A stretch of DNA of 64,000 bases, taken from an uncultured Fluviicola sp. (lineage in GTDB: Bacteria > Bacteroidota > Bacteroidia > Flavobacteriales > Crocinitomicaceae). The number at the start of each line of letters is the position of its first letter. The first letter of the stretch is position 1. The stretch is from NCBI RefSeq assembly GCF_946478805.1, contig NZ_CAMLDC010000009.1, positions 116,394 to 180,393 of the forward strand, read 5' to 3'. Made by a program: the position numbers and the translations under genes. This document shows, one piece after another, positions 27,334-35,918 of this stretch. The notes beneath the pieces were generated by a model. The model did no database searches, was not told the origin of the DNA, and worked only from the letters and a program-made list of their open reading frames with translations.

Positions 27334-28913
27334 TGACAGGAGCTCCAGCTTTAAAAACCCCTATCGTTTATCCGACGGGAGCAGAAAAGTGGATCTTGGT
27401 TATCACGGCAATCAGTTGTGCCATTCTCGAGTTACTCGATACAACCATTGTAAACGTTTCATTACGTGAGATCAGTGGTAACGTAGGCGCAACAACAACA
27501 GAAATTGCTTGGGTTGTAACAGCTTATGCTATTTCAAACGTGATCATCATTCCACTGACGAGTATGCTCAGCGACTTCTTCGGTCGTAGAAATTACTTTA
27601 CCGGCTCCGTTGTGATCTTTACGGTAGCGTCCATGATGTGTGGTCTTTCCACCAATCTTTGGACACTTGTTTTCTGGCGATTCGTGCAAGGTTTAGGTGG
27701 TGGTGGTTTGCTTTCAACAGCACAATCCATTATCATCGGAGCTTTCCCTCCGGAAAAAATCTCTACAGCGAATGCTATTTTCGGGATGGGACTAATCCTC
27801 GGGCCAACCTTCGGGCCAACTCTTGGTGGTTACATTACCGATAATTTCTCCTGGCATTGGATTTTCTTCGTGAATATTCCAATTGGTATTACTGCAACTA
27901 TTTTAAGTTTCCGCTATGTGACCAATCGACCCGGAGCCGTCAAGCCCAGGAAGATCGACTGGTGGGGAATCCTGTTCCTGGTTGTTTCGGTAGGTTCGAT
28001 CCAATACGTTTTGGAAGAAGGAACAGCTGACGATTGGTTTGAAAGTCATGAAATCACTGCAATGACCATTATTGCAGTGGCGAGTTTGGCGGCATTCATC
28101 ATTCGGGAGTTACGCATCGATTATCCTGCGGTGAACATCCGCCTGTATAAGAACTACAACATGATCATGGGTTCTATCATGAACTTCCTGCTCGGGTTAA
28201 TGCTTTTCGGAACGGTGTTCATTTTCCCATTATTCGTGCAGATTTCACTGGGTTGGACAGCCACACAAACGGGTATGTTCATGATTCCCGGAGCGCTTTG
28301 TACGGCCGTCGCCATGCCATTGGTCGGGCGCTTGCTGGGAGGTGGTATGAACCCGAAAACGGTGATTCTCTTCGGAATTGGAATGACTTTTACATTCGTG
28401 ATGATGTTGGCATTCTCTTCACCCGATTCTTCGGAAGGAAATTTCTATTTACCGTTCGTATTGCGCGGTTTCGGTATGGCGTTCATGATGTCTCCGATCC
28501 TTTCTTTGGCGGTTCAAGGATTGAATCCGAAGGATATGCCACAAGCAATCGGACTGGCGAACATGATCCGTCAATTGGGTGGATCAGTTGGAATTGCTCT
28601 GATCAATGTGTACCTGACGAACACCAATGCCTTGGTACGCGGAAATATGATCGGGTATATCAACCAGTACAGCGATGCCGTATCCGAACGCATTCAATTA
28701 TTGACACAGAATTTCCTCTCAAAAGGATTTGATACGGTTCAGGCCACTGAAATGGCCAATCGCCAAATGGAAGGATTAATGACCCGGCAGCAGATGTTGG
28801 TGAGTTATAACCACGGATTCTTCATGGTTGCTTGCCTGATCCTGATCTGTATTCCTGTCGTATTCCTGATCCGTTACAAAAAAGGCGCGAAAGCTGTTGT
28901 GGCTGATCACTAA
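27333..28913 (+). CDS. DHA2-family (EmrB/QacA) drug:proton antiporter
   Basis: The 526-residue major-facilitator protein has about 14 membrane segments. Near the start, LELLDTTIVNVSLREISG is the motif D region of DHA2 pumps. SDFFGRRNYF is motif A, and GLILGPTFGPTLGGYI is the antiporter motif C. It would export hydrophobic toxicants through the adaptor and outer-membrane protein encoded before it. Substrates cannot be read from the sequence. A hairpin terminator follows at 28942-28984. Confidence 0.95.
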   Translation: MTGAPALKTPIVYPTGAEKWILVITAISCAILELLDTTIVNVSLREISGNVGATTTEIAWVVTAYAISNVIIIPLTSMLSDFFGRRNYFTGSVVIFTVASMMCGLSTNLWTLVFWRFVQGLGGGGLLSTAQSIIIGAFPPEKISTANAIFGMGLILGPTFGPTLGGYITDNFSWHWIFFVNIPIGITATILSFRYVTNRPGAVKPRKIDWWGILFLVVSVGSIQYVLEEGTADDWFESHEITAMTIIAVASLAAFIIRELRIDYPAVNIRLYKNYNMIMGSIMNFLLGLMLFGTVFIFPLFVQISLGWTATQTGMFMIPGALCTAVAMPLVGRLLGGGMNPKTVILFGIGMTFTFVMMLAFSSPDSSEGNFYLPFVLRGFGMAFMMSPILSLAVQGLNPKDMPQAIGLANMIRQLGGSVGIALINVYLTNTNALVRGNMIGYINQYSDAVSERIQLLTQNFLSKGFDTVQATEMANRQMEGLMTRQQMLVSYNHGFFMVACLILICIPVVFLIRYKKGAKAVVADH

Positions 28914-28941
28914 GTTTGAGTTACACCCTAATAATAAACAG

Positions 28942-28984
28942 AACCTTCTTTTCGATGTGAAAGCATTGGAAGGAAGGTTTTTTT
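28942..28984 (+). terminator. Terminator of the efflux operon
   Basis: AACCTT near 28942 pairs with AAGGTT near 28974, with partial extension inward, and is followed by seven T residues. It lies inside a spurious upstream extension of the sigma-factor frame. Confidence 0.6.
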
Positions 28985-29044
28985 ATGTTATTCTACTTCA
29001 ATTATCTTTGAAATCAGGCCATTTCAAAAAAAATATCCATCCCG

Positions 29045-29071
29045 ATAGGGGTAAATCCGATCTCAGTTGTC
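29045..29071 (+). promoter_or_regulatory. Putative ECF-sigma promoter of the sigma gene (copy 1)
   Basis: The block begins ATAGGGGTAAA and ends TCTCAGTTGTC. It matches 32532-32558 at 25 of 27 positions. GGGGTAA would be the -35 element and GTC, 14 bases later, the -10 element, as in ECF promoters. The GTC ends exactly 30 bases before the GTG start at 29101, the same distance as in copy 2. Confidence 0.75.
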
Positions 29072-29100
29072 TTAAGATAAAAGATGATAACTTTAGCCTT

Positions 29101-29679
29101 GTGAAATACACGAAGGTGGAAGAAGAACAAGTGATAACACAAGTTGTGACAGGAGATTTAAAGACATTTGAAATGGTATTTCGCGATTATTATAAACCGC
29201 TGGTCCGGTATGGCAGCACATTTCTGAAGGATTCGGATGAAGCAGAGGACGTTGTACAGCAAGTTTTCGTTTCTCTTTGGGAAAAACGGACACAATTGGA
29301 TATCCATGCCTCTATCCGGGCAGTTTTATACAAGGCCGTCCAGAATGCCTGCCTGAATAAGATCAAACATTTCAAAGTGCGTAATTCATATGCCGAAGAC
29401 TGGAAAGCAGCAGCCGTTCACGAAGATGCTTCCGATCCTGTACAAGCCAACGAATTGAACGAACGAATCCAGCTTGCAGTGGAAACGATGCCGGAACAAT
29501 GCGGACGCATTTTCAGAATGAGCCGTTTCGAACAGCTGCGTTACCAGGAAATTGCCGATCAATTGGGTTTATCGGTGAAAACAGTAGAAAACCAAATGGG
29601 AAAAGCCCTTAAGATTGTACGCGAGGAGTTGAGAGACTATCTGCCATTGCTCATCCTTTTTTTTAGTCAAGCAGTATGA
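29101..29679 (+). CDS. ECF-type RNA polymerase sigma factor (FecI-like)
   Basis: The 192-residue protein has sigma region 2 (MVFRDYYKPLVRYGSTFLKD, then EAEDVVQQVFVSLWEKR) and region 4 (PEQCGRIFRMSRFEQLRYQE followed by IADQLGLSVKTVENQM). Length and motifs are those of Bacteroidota sigma factors paired with FecR-like anti-sigma factors. I set the start at GTG 29101. The frame stays open back to 28897, but that extension covers the previous terminator and the proposed promoter. Its stop overlaps the FecR ATG (ATGA). It probably activates its own gene and the gene at 32588, which share a promoter sequence. Confidence 0.92.
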   Translation: MKYTKVEEEQVITQVVTGDLKTFEMVFRDYYKPLVRYGSTFLKDSDEAEDVVQQVFVSLWEKRTQLDIHASIRAVLYKAVQNACLNKIKHFKVRNSYAEDWKAAAVHEDASDPVQANELNERIQLAVETMPEQCGRIFRMSRFEQLRYQEIADQLGLSVKTVENQMGKALKIVREELRDYLPLLILFFSQAV

Positions 29680-30626
29680 AAACAATACATGACATGGATG
29701 CGCTGATCGGCAAATTCCTTACCGGTGAAGCAAACCCGGAAGAAGCAATGTTCCTGGAGGATTGGATTGCCGAATCAAAGGAGAACAGTACCTATTTCGA
29801 CCAAAGTGCCTTAGCGTTCGGTTTAGTGGAAAAAGCTGTTTCGACTGATCATGCATGGAGCGCTGTTCAAGGACAGCTGAAACAAGCTCCGGTTCGGAAA
29901 CTTCCTGTCGGATGGATTTCTGCAGTTGCTGCAATACTCATCATTTCTTTTGGTACGGTTCTCTATTTGATGAATTCGAACGGGGAAAGAACCGTTTTTA
30001 CTGCAGGGAAAGAAAAAAAGAATATTGAACTGACTGATGGAACAGATATCCAACTGGCAGCACACTCAAGCCTGGAATTGTCGGAAGGTTACGGAAAGAA
30101 AAATCGTTCGTTAACCTTGAAGGGTTCCGGTTATTTCTCCGTGAAACACAGTCAGAAACTCCCGTTTATCATTGATGCCGGACCCATACACATCAAGGAT
30201 CTGGGGACAAAATTCGATGTTAAGACCACCGACGACACAATTTATGTCCATGTGGATGAAGGAGTTGTAATGATCTATGATAACAAAGGAATGTTGCTCA
30301 CACTTCACGCAAATGAAAGCGCCCATTACGTTATCTCCAGTGGTGATCTGAAATTGGATTTCATCATAGAGAATCTGAAAACACAGCATAAAACAATTCT
30401 GCTTGATAATCAACGATTGGAGGACGTGGTTGCGCTTCTCAACAATACCTATAAAGTGAATATTCGAATTGATAATCCGGAGTTGAAGAATTGCCGGATC
30501 ACAACCGAGTTCCTGAATGAAGATCTGGACACTGTATTAATGGTTATTTCTCAGACGCTCGAAGTGACCATCCTCCGGCAAAAAGAGAATGAATACCTGA
30601 TTAAAGGAATGGCATGCATACAATAA
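29676..30626 (+). CDS. FecR-family anti-sigma factor
   Basis: The 316-residue membrane protein has a cytoplasmic N-terminal region with DALIGKFLTGEANPEEAMFL and WIAESKENSTYFDQ, typical of sigma-binding FecR proteins. One membrane segment lies near 80-98 (WISAVAAILIISFGTVLYLM). The periplasmic FecR domain lies near 105-205 (VHVDEGVVMIYDN). A C-terminal DUF4974 domain lies near 245-316 (LDNQRLEDVVALLNNTYKVN). It would hold the sigma factor inactive until signalled from the outer membrane. It is coupled to the sigma gene by a 4-base overlap. Confidence 0.93.
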   Translation: MKTIHDMDALIGKFLTGEANPEEAMFLEDWIAESKENSTYFDQSALAFGLVEKAVSTDHAWSAVQGQLKQAPVRKLPVGWISAVAAILIISFGTVLYLMNSNGERTVFTAGKEKKNIELTDGTDIQLAAHSSLELSEGYGKKNRSLTLKGSGYFSVKHSQKLPFIIDAGPIHIKDLGTKFDVKTTDDTIYVHVDEGVVMIYDNKGMLLTLHANESAHYVISSGDLKLDFIIENLKTQHKTILLDNQRLEDVVALLNNTYKVNIRIDNPELKNCRITTEFLNEDLDTVLMVISQTLEVTILRQKENEYLIKGMACIQ

Positions 30627-32500
30627 TCCGATTTTTTTCCACTATTTTTCTTTGCTGCATTGCGGTTTCTCATTCAAACGCCCAAACTCCTTACCTGGAG
30701 AAAAGCGTGACTGTCCGTTCAGGTACTTATTCTTTTGAAGAATTGTTTAAACAAATCTCCATTCAAACAGGGGTTGTTTTCTCGTATACCGGTTTCGACG
30801 ATAAACAGCGTATTGCTGTCAGGTTTGAAAAACAGCCACTTCGCATCGTTTTGAATACGCTGTTTGACAATGGAAACTGTACCTGTAAACTGAAAGGGAA
30901 ATACGTCATTGTGAATTGCAAATCTGCAGTCAAGCCGAAGCCGGATAATCATGTAGCAAGCAAATCCAATGTGATTTTGAACGGGTATATCCTGAATGCG
31001 GAAGATTCTACGGAAGTAGTGGAATCAAGTGTTTACCTCCGGCAAAGTAAGCAATCCGCCCTTACTGATGAATACGGTTATTTCAACATGTCCTTTCCCA
31101 AGACTGCTGATGTCCTTTCCATTTCTGTGGCGAAGGAAGATTTTAAGGATACAACTGTTGTGATTGTATCCAAACAGCAGAATACGCTGGTCATCTACCT
31201 GCAGCCAAAATCAACCCCGGTAAGTGTCCTGATGGACGATTCCATACGTGTAACACTTTCCATTGACTCCGTAAAACCACCGGAAACACTGGTTCCGGAT
31301 ACTATATCGGCTGCAAATCCATTTTGGAAACGATTCAGAGAGCACCGCGCAAACCTGAGAAATATTTCCGATACCTTGTTCACGAATGTTTCCTTTTCAT
31401 TGTTTCCGCCAATTAGTACCAACCGACTGCTTTCTGTAAATACGGTGAATAAATTCTCGTTCAATTTGCTGGTCGGCTCCTCCAAAGGAATAGACGTTTT
31501 TGAACTGGGCGGTTTGGTCAATTTCGATTACGGAAACGTGAAATATGTGCAAATCGGTGGCTTAGCCAACCTGGTTTCAGGTGCATCATCCGGAGTGCAG
31601 GTTGGAGGTTTGGTAAATACCGTTGGAAAAGATGTGAATGGGGTTCAGGTTGCCGGACTGGTCAATCTCGACCGGGGAAAGGTGAAACATATCCAGGTGG
31701 CTGGAATTGCCAATCTGGTCAGGGATACAGTCACCGCTATCCAGGTCGGGGGAATTCTGAATCTGGACCGTTCCTGCACGAAAGGAGTTCAGATAGCTGG
31801 AATTTATAATCATTCCGGGAATGTGTTTGGAGGTCAGATTGCCGGGATTGCAAATTACGGTGATAGTATTTACGGGATTCAGCTTTCGGGATTAGTCAAC
31901 TCAGCCCGTGTAATCCATGGGGTCCAATTCTCCGGGTTAGTCAACCGGGCAGAATACGTGCGGGGTTCTCAGCTTGGTTTTCTGAATATAGCCGATTCCA
32001 TTACCGGAATACCCGTCGGATTTCTAAGTTTTGTAAAAAAAGGATATCATAAAGTGGAGATTGCCGCCGATGAAAATTTACTGACCACACTGAGTTTCAG
32101 AACCGGGGTTGATGCATTCCACAATATACTCATCGGTGGAGTGCAAATTGGCAAAGGACCTTCTTTGTGGACTTTTGGTTATGGAGTTGGATCTGCCATT
32201 CGATTAGGAAGAAAATGGTATTTGGACCTGGACCTTACGGCTCAACACTTGTACCTGAACAATACTGCCTTTAGCTACAATATGCTGACGAAAAGTTTTA
32301 TCGGGATTGAATACCGTTTCGGAAAGAACTTCAGCATTGCCGCCGGACCAACTTTGAATTGGTACAATTCCGAAAGTACAAATCCGGAAACAGATCCGAT
32401 CTGGAGCAAAATCAGTCAGCGGACACTTGAAAGTTCCCTTGACGGCAGTTTCTCCAATCATTTGTGGATTGGTGCCAAACTGGCTTTGCGGTTTTTTTAA
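30614..32500 (+). CDS. STN-domain protein with carboxypeptidase-regulatory domain and tandem surface repeats
   Basis: The 628-residue protein has a signal peptide (MHTIIRFFSTIFLCCIAVSH). An STN domain covers about 30-105 (YSFEELFKQISIQTGVVFSY, then LRIVLNTLFDNGNCTCKLKG). A carboxypeptidase-regulatory-like domain covers about 115-200. From about 296 to 470 are some eleven repeats of 15-16 residues with the pattern GVQVAGLVN, GIQLSGLVN, GGQIAGIAN. These resemble the surface repeat described in Leptospira proteins. The end looks like short beta strands. STN domains in TonB receptors contact FecR-type anti-sigma factors. Here the STN sits on a protein that is not a receptor. The start overlaps fecR by 13 bases. 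Function unknown; sensing is inferred. Confidence 0.8.
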   Translation: MHTIIRFFSTIFLCCIAVSHSNAQTPYLEKSVTVRSGTYSFEELFKQISIQTGVVFSYTGFDDKQRIAVRFEKQPLRIVLNTLFDNGNCTCKLKGKYVIVNCKSAVKPKPDNHVASKSNVILNGYILNAEDSTEVVESSVYLRQSKQSALTDEYGYFNMSFPKTADVLSISVAKEDFKDTTVVIVSKQQNTLVIYLQPKSTPVSVLMDDSIRVTLSIDSVKPPETLVPDTISAANPFWKRFREHRANLRNISDTLFTNVSFSLFPPISTNRLLSVNTVNKFSFNLLVGSSKGIDVFELGGLVNFDYGNVKYVQIGGLANLVSGASSGVQVGGLVNTVGKDVNGVQVAGLVNLDRGKVKHIQVAGIANLVRDTVTAIQVGGILNLDRSCTKGVQIAGIYNHSGNVFGGQIAGIANYGDSIYGIQLSGLVNSARVIHGVQFSGLVNRAEYVRGSQLGFLNIADSITGIPVGFLSFVKKGYHKVEIAADENLLTTLSFRTGVDAFHNILIGGVQIGKGPSLWTFGYGVGSAIRLGRKWYLDLDLTAQHLYLNNTAFSYNMLTKSFIGIEYRFGKNFSIAAGPTLNWYNSESTNPETDPIWSKISQRTLESSLDGSFSNHLWIGAKLALRFF

Positions 32501-32531
32501 AGAGCGGATCTAAAGCTTTTTTCATTCTGAC

Positions 32532-32558
32532 ATAGGGGTAAACCCGGTCTCAGTTGTC
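32532..32558 (+). promoter_or_regulatory. Putative ECF-sigma promoter of the DUF2807 gene (copy 2)
   Basis: This is a near copy of 29045-29071, with differences at two internal positions only. GGGGTAA, a 14-base gap, and GTC lie exactly 30 bases before the ATG at 32588. This indicates that the sigma factor at 29101 drives both its own gene and this target. Confidence 0.75.
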
Positions 32559-32587
32559 ATAGATACAACTAACAAAATAAAGTCTTT

Positions 32588-33313
32588 ATGAAAAATTCAA
32601 AGTCGATTATTCCGATGGTTCTGATCCTTGCAGTATCGTTCACATCTTGTAAAAAGAACCTGTTTAATTCCATTAAAGGAAAAGGTGAAACGGTTACCGA
32701 AACACGTAATGTGAGTGGTTTCAATAAAATTTCATTATCTATTGACGGGGATGTGAATTACGTACAGGACTCCATTTATTTCGTTGAAATTTCGGCACAA
32801 CAAAATGTATTGGATGTCCTTACAACCGAGATTGACGGGGAAGAATTGAAAATCGGGGCCGATAGATGGATTCGTAAACACAATGGAATTAAAATCAGGG
32901 TTCACTCGCCGGATCTCCGTGCGATGGATATCAGCGGAAGCGGGAACATGGAAGCATCTTCCGATATTTTAACGACAGGCATGGAACTCAATGTAAGCGG
33001 TTCCGGAAACATCTCATTGGCTTCAGTTCACACAGGTGAATTAAAGGTAACTATCAGCGGTTCGGGGAATATTACTTGTTCAGGTGGAGCGGTAACAAAC
33101 CAAAAAGTTTCCATTAGCGGATCAGGAAATGTTGAAATGGACAATCTGCCTGCGAATAATTCAGATACCAAGATCAGCGGTTCGGGATCTATCTCAGTAT
33201 GGGCAGTGGATCAGCTGAAAGCGACTATTTCCGGAAGCGGAGATATCAGATATAAAGGAAATCCAATTGTCAATACGAATACCAGCGGTTCAGGCTCTGT
33301 AATCCATATCTAA
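32588..33313 (+). CDS. DUF2807 (head GIN domain) lipoprotein
   Basis: The 241-residue protein starts with a lipoprotein signal (LILAVSFTSC, cysteine near residue 21). The body is the right-handed beta-solenoid domain of the DUF2807 family. It has GDVNYVQDS near 55 and a ladder of ISGSGN, VSGSGN, ISGSGS repeats from about 115 to 235. Such proteins are common envelope lipoproteins of Bacteroidota, with unknown function and possibly adhesive or structural roles. It follows a copy of the putative ECF promoter and precedes a TonB receptor, so it is probably a main output of the sigma regulon. Confidence 0.9.
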   Translation: MKNSKSIIPMVLILAVSFTSCKKNLFNSIKGKGETVTETRNVSGFNKISLSIDGDVNYVQDSIYFVEISAQQNVLDVLTTEIDGEELKIGADRWIRKHNGIKIRVHSPDLRAMDISGSGNMEASSDILTTGMELNVSGSGNISLASVHTGELKVTISGSGNITCSGGAVTNQKVSISGSGNVEMDNLPANNSDTKISGSGSISVWAVDQLKATISGSGDIRYKGNPIVNTNTSGSGSVIHI

Positions 33314-33339
33314 ATAATTCCATTCATCAGGGAAAACAT

Positions 33340-33371
33340 CCTCCCCCTCATTCCCCCTCCCAAGGGGGAAG
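33340..33371. repeat. C/G-run hairpin, probable dispersed intergenic repeat
   Basis: CTCCCCCTCATTCCCCCTCC is followed by CAAGGGGGAA. The arms TTCCCCC / GGGGGAA pair with a 6-base loop, with no T run on the plus strand. It is strikingly GC-rich against its neighbours and resembles C-run/G-run intergenic elements I recall from other Bacteroidota. Confidence 0.5.
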
Positions 33372-33421
33372 TTTGATCATTCTTCTTAACAGAATTTCTT
33401 CTCTTTTAATATTCCAAAATC

Positions 33422-35782
33422 ATGTCAAGAAAAATAACGAAATTCTTCGTAACCGGATTGCTTTGTTTTATTGTCAACACCTGTTTATCCCAAACACAAA
33501 CGGTGCGTGGCACAGTTGTCGACAATATCTCCCTGTCTTCCATTCCGGGCGCGGTCATTCAGATAACCGGACTGGATTCCGTAATCCGTGCCATAGCAGA
33601 CGAGAATGGCAAGTTCAGCCTGCTGCATGTTCCGGTTGGAAGCAGAACCATTGAAATCACAGCTTTCGATTACAAACCTGTTGTCATGCAGAATGTCACA
33701 GTGAATGCCGGAAAGGAATTGGTGCTGACCATCAACATGGAAGAAGACCTGAAAAAAATAAACGAGGTTGTAATCACTGCCAAAACGGATAAAAACAAAC
33801 CGTTGAATGAACTTTCCACCGTGAGTACCCGGACATTTTCCGTTGAAGAGACACAAAAGTTCGCAGCTGCAGTGAATGATCCGGCCCGAATGGCAACCTC
33901 TTTTGCTGGAGTTGTAGTTGCAGGTGACGGTAACAATCATATTTCAATTCGCGGAAATTCACCAAACGGGCTTTTATGGCGAATGGAGGGTGTAGAAATT
34001 CCAAATCCGAACCACTTTTCGAATGTGGGAACAGCCGGTGGTGGAATCTCTATTTTAAGTGCGCAGTTGTTGAGTAATTCTGATTTTTCAACCGGGGCGT
34101 TCGCGGCAGAATACGGGAATGCACTTTCCGGCGTATTTGACCTGCGATTGAGAAAGGGAAACAATGAAAAGCGCGAATATACCGTGCAACTCGGGATCCT
34201 GGGAATGGATGTGGCGACCGAAGGTCCTTTCAAAAAAGGATATGAAGGGTCTTACCTCATCAATTACCGCTATTCAACCCTAAATGTGTTGGGTAAAATC
34301 GGAATCCCGATTGGAGATGCAAATACCAATTTCCAGGATTTGTCTTTCAATTTTTACCTTCCAACCAAAAAACTGGGGAAATTCACTGTATTTGGCTTTG
34401 GCGGACTGAGCTATCAGACAACTACAGCTGAAAAAGATTCTATTCGCTGGCAGGAAGATGACTTTCTCCGATTGAATACGAATTTTTACAGCAATACAGG
34501 AGCAGTTGGGATCACGAACACCAAATTATTCAGCAACAGATCGTACTTGAAAACGGCTTTGGTGTTTTCCGGAACTGAAAATGGGTACAAACAGGATCGG
34601 CTGGGTTTTGATTATTCTTCCCTTACACGAGAGTACGAGCAGCGATTTGTGCAGAATAAACTGACGCTTTCGAGCACTTACACTCAAAAAATCAACGCAA
34701 AGAACAACATCCGAACAGGTTTTATCCTGAATCATTTGGGATACAGTCTGAAACAAAGCGATATGGGTGATTCGACCGTTTTATTGGAACAGATCAATGA
34801 AAAAGGCGGAACTGAAACCGTGCAACTGTTCTTTCAATGGAATGCACACATCACTGAAAAACTGACAGCGAATCTGGGAATCCATTCCTTTCAGCTACTC
34901 CTGAATAACACCAGTTCGTTTGAACCGAGGGCATCCCTGCGTTATGATCTTCATCCAAAACATCACCTTACTTTTGGCTATGGTTTACACAGCCAGCTGC
35001 AGCCGATCGGTGTTTACTTTGTGGAGCGCACGGAAAACGGAGTAACCACACTTCCGAACCGGAATCTAAAGTTAAGTAAGGCGCATCACGTTGTTGTCGG
35101 ATACGATTTCGTCCTGAACGAACACGAGCACATCAAAACAGAAGTATATTACCAGCATCTGTTCGGTATCCCGATCAGTAAAGATCCCACAAGTACCTAT
35201 TCGATCTTAAACGCTACGGACGGGTTTCCTTCAGAATCGCTGAGTAATTCCGGACTTGGAAGAAACTATGGTGTTGAGCTGACTTATGAGCGGTTCCTGT
35301 TCAAAAATCTCTATTATTTGCTATCCGCATCCTTGTATGAATCCAAATACAAAGCGGCCGACGGAGCCTGGTATGATACGAGGTTCAACACCAATTATGC
35401 TACTTCATTAACCATAGGAAAAGAATGGAATTTGAAAAACAAGGCGAAAAGCAGAACCGTTGGTTTCAATATCAAATCCATATATGTTGGAGGCTTCCGT
35501 TACACTCCTATTGATCTGAACGCATCCATAGCGGCGGGTGAAACAAAATATGTCACATCGCAAACCTATCAGAAAAGAATGCCCGATTACTACCGATTGG
35601 ATATCCGCCTAAGTTTGAAACGCAACTACAAAAGGATTACAAGCACTATAGCGCTTGACATTCAGAACACGACCAATAGAAAAAATGTGGGTGGTCAATA
35701 TTTCAATAACAAAACCGGAGAGGTGAAGTATTGGTACCAAACACCTTTGATCCCGATCTTGAGTTATCGGATGGAGTTTTGA
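33422..35782 (+). CDS. TonB-dependent receptor with carboxypeptidase-regulatory domain
   Basis: The 786-residue protein has a signal peptide (about 1-23, ending TCLSQ). A carboxypeptidase-regulatory-like domain covers about 27-112 (VRGTVVDNISLSSIPGAVIQ). The plug covers about 125-240, with ISIRGNSPNGLLWRMEGVEI and NALSGVFDLRLRKGN. The barrel runs to the C-terminus. It lacks its own STN domain, and the nearest STN is on the separate protein at 30614. No promoter copy lies directly before it, so it is probably read through from the DUF2807 gene. The ligand is unknown. Confidence 0.92.
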   Translation: MSRKITKFFVTGLLCFIVNTCLSQTQTVRGTVVDNISLSSIPGAVIQITGLDSVIRAIADENGKFSLLHVPVGSRTIEITAFDYKPVVMQNVTVNAGKELVLTINMEEDLKKINEVVITAKTDKNKPLNELSTVSTRTFSVEETQKFAAAVNDPARMATSFAGVVVAGDGNNHISIRGNSPNGLLWRMEGVEIPNPNHFSNVGTAGGGISILSAQLLSNSDFSTGAFAAEYGNALSGVFDLRLRKGNNEKREYTVQLGILGMDVATEGPFKKGYEGSYLINYRYSTLNVLGKIGIPIGDANTNFQDLSFNFYLPTKKLGKFTVFGFGGLSYQTTTAEKDSIRWQEDDFLRLNTNFYSNTGAVGITNTKLFSNRSYLKTALVFSGTENGYKQDRLGFDYSSLTREYEQRFVQNKLTLSSTYTQKINAKNNIRTGFILNHLGYSLKQSDMGDSTVLLEQINEKGGTETVQLFFQWNAHITEKLTANLGIHSFQLLLNNTSSFEPRASLRYDLHPKHHLTFGYGLHSQLQPIGVYFVERTENGVTTLPNRNLKLSKAHHVVVGYDFVLNEHEHIKTEVYYQHLFGIPISKDPTSTYSILNATDGFPSESLSNSGLGRNYGVELTYERFLFKNLYYLLSASLYESKYKAADGAWYDTRFNTNYATSLTIGKEWNLKNKAKSRTVGFNIKSIYVGGFRYTPIDLNASIAAGETKYVTSQTYQKRMPDYYRLDIRLSLKRNYKRITSTIALDIQNTTNRKNVGGQYFNNKTGEVKYWYQTPLIPILSYRMEF

Positions 35783-35918
35783 TTTATCCAAAGTTTTACT
35801 CTTTCTAATTCCCTAACTTTTATTACTTTTACATCTCCTGTTGAATTAACAATTCAGACTCATTATTTTTTCAATAAACATTCATTCTTCAGGAAAAAAA
35901 CACCAATTTTAGATTTAC

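Noticed and set aside
28897..29100. N-terminal extension of the sigma-factor frame
   Set aside because: It covers a terminator and the proposed promoter, and the normal family length is reached from GTG 29101.
31501..32030. CRISPR-like periodicity in the surface-repeat gene
   Set aside because: The period comes from coding repeats of 15-16 residues with varied DNA. There are no constant repeats with unique spacers.
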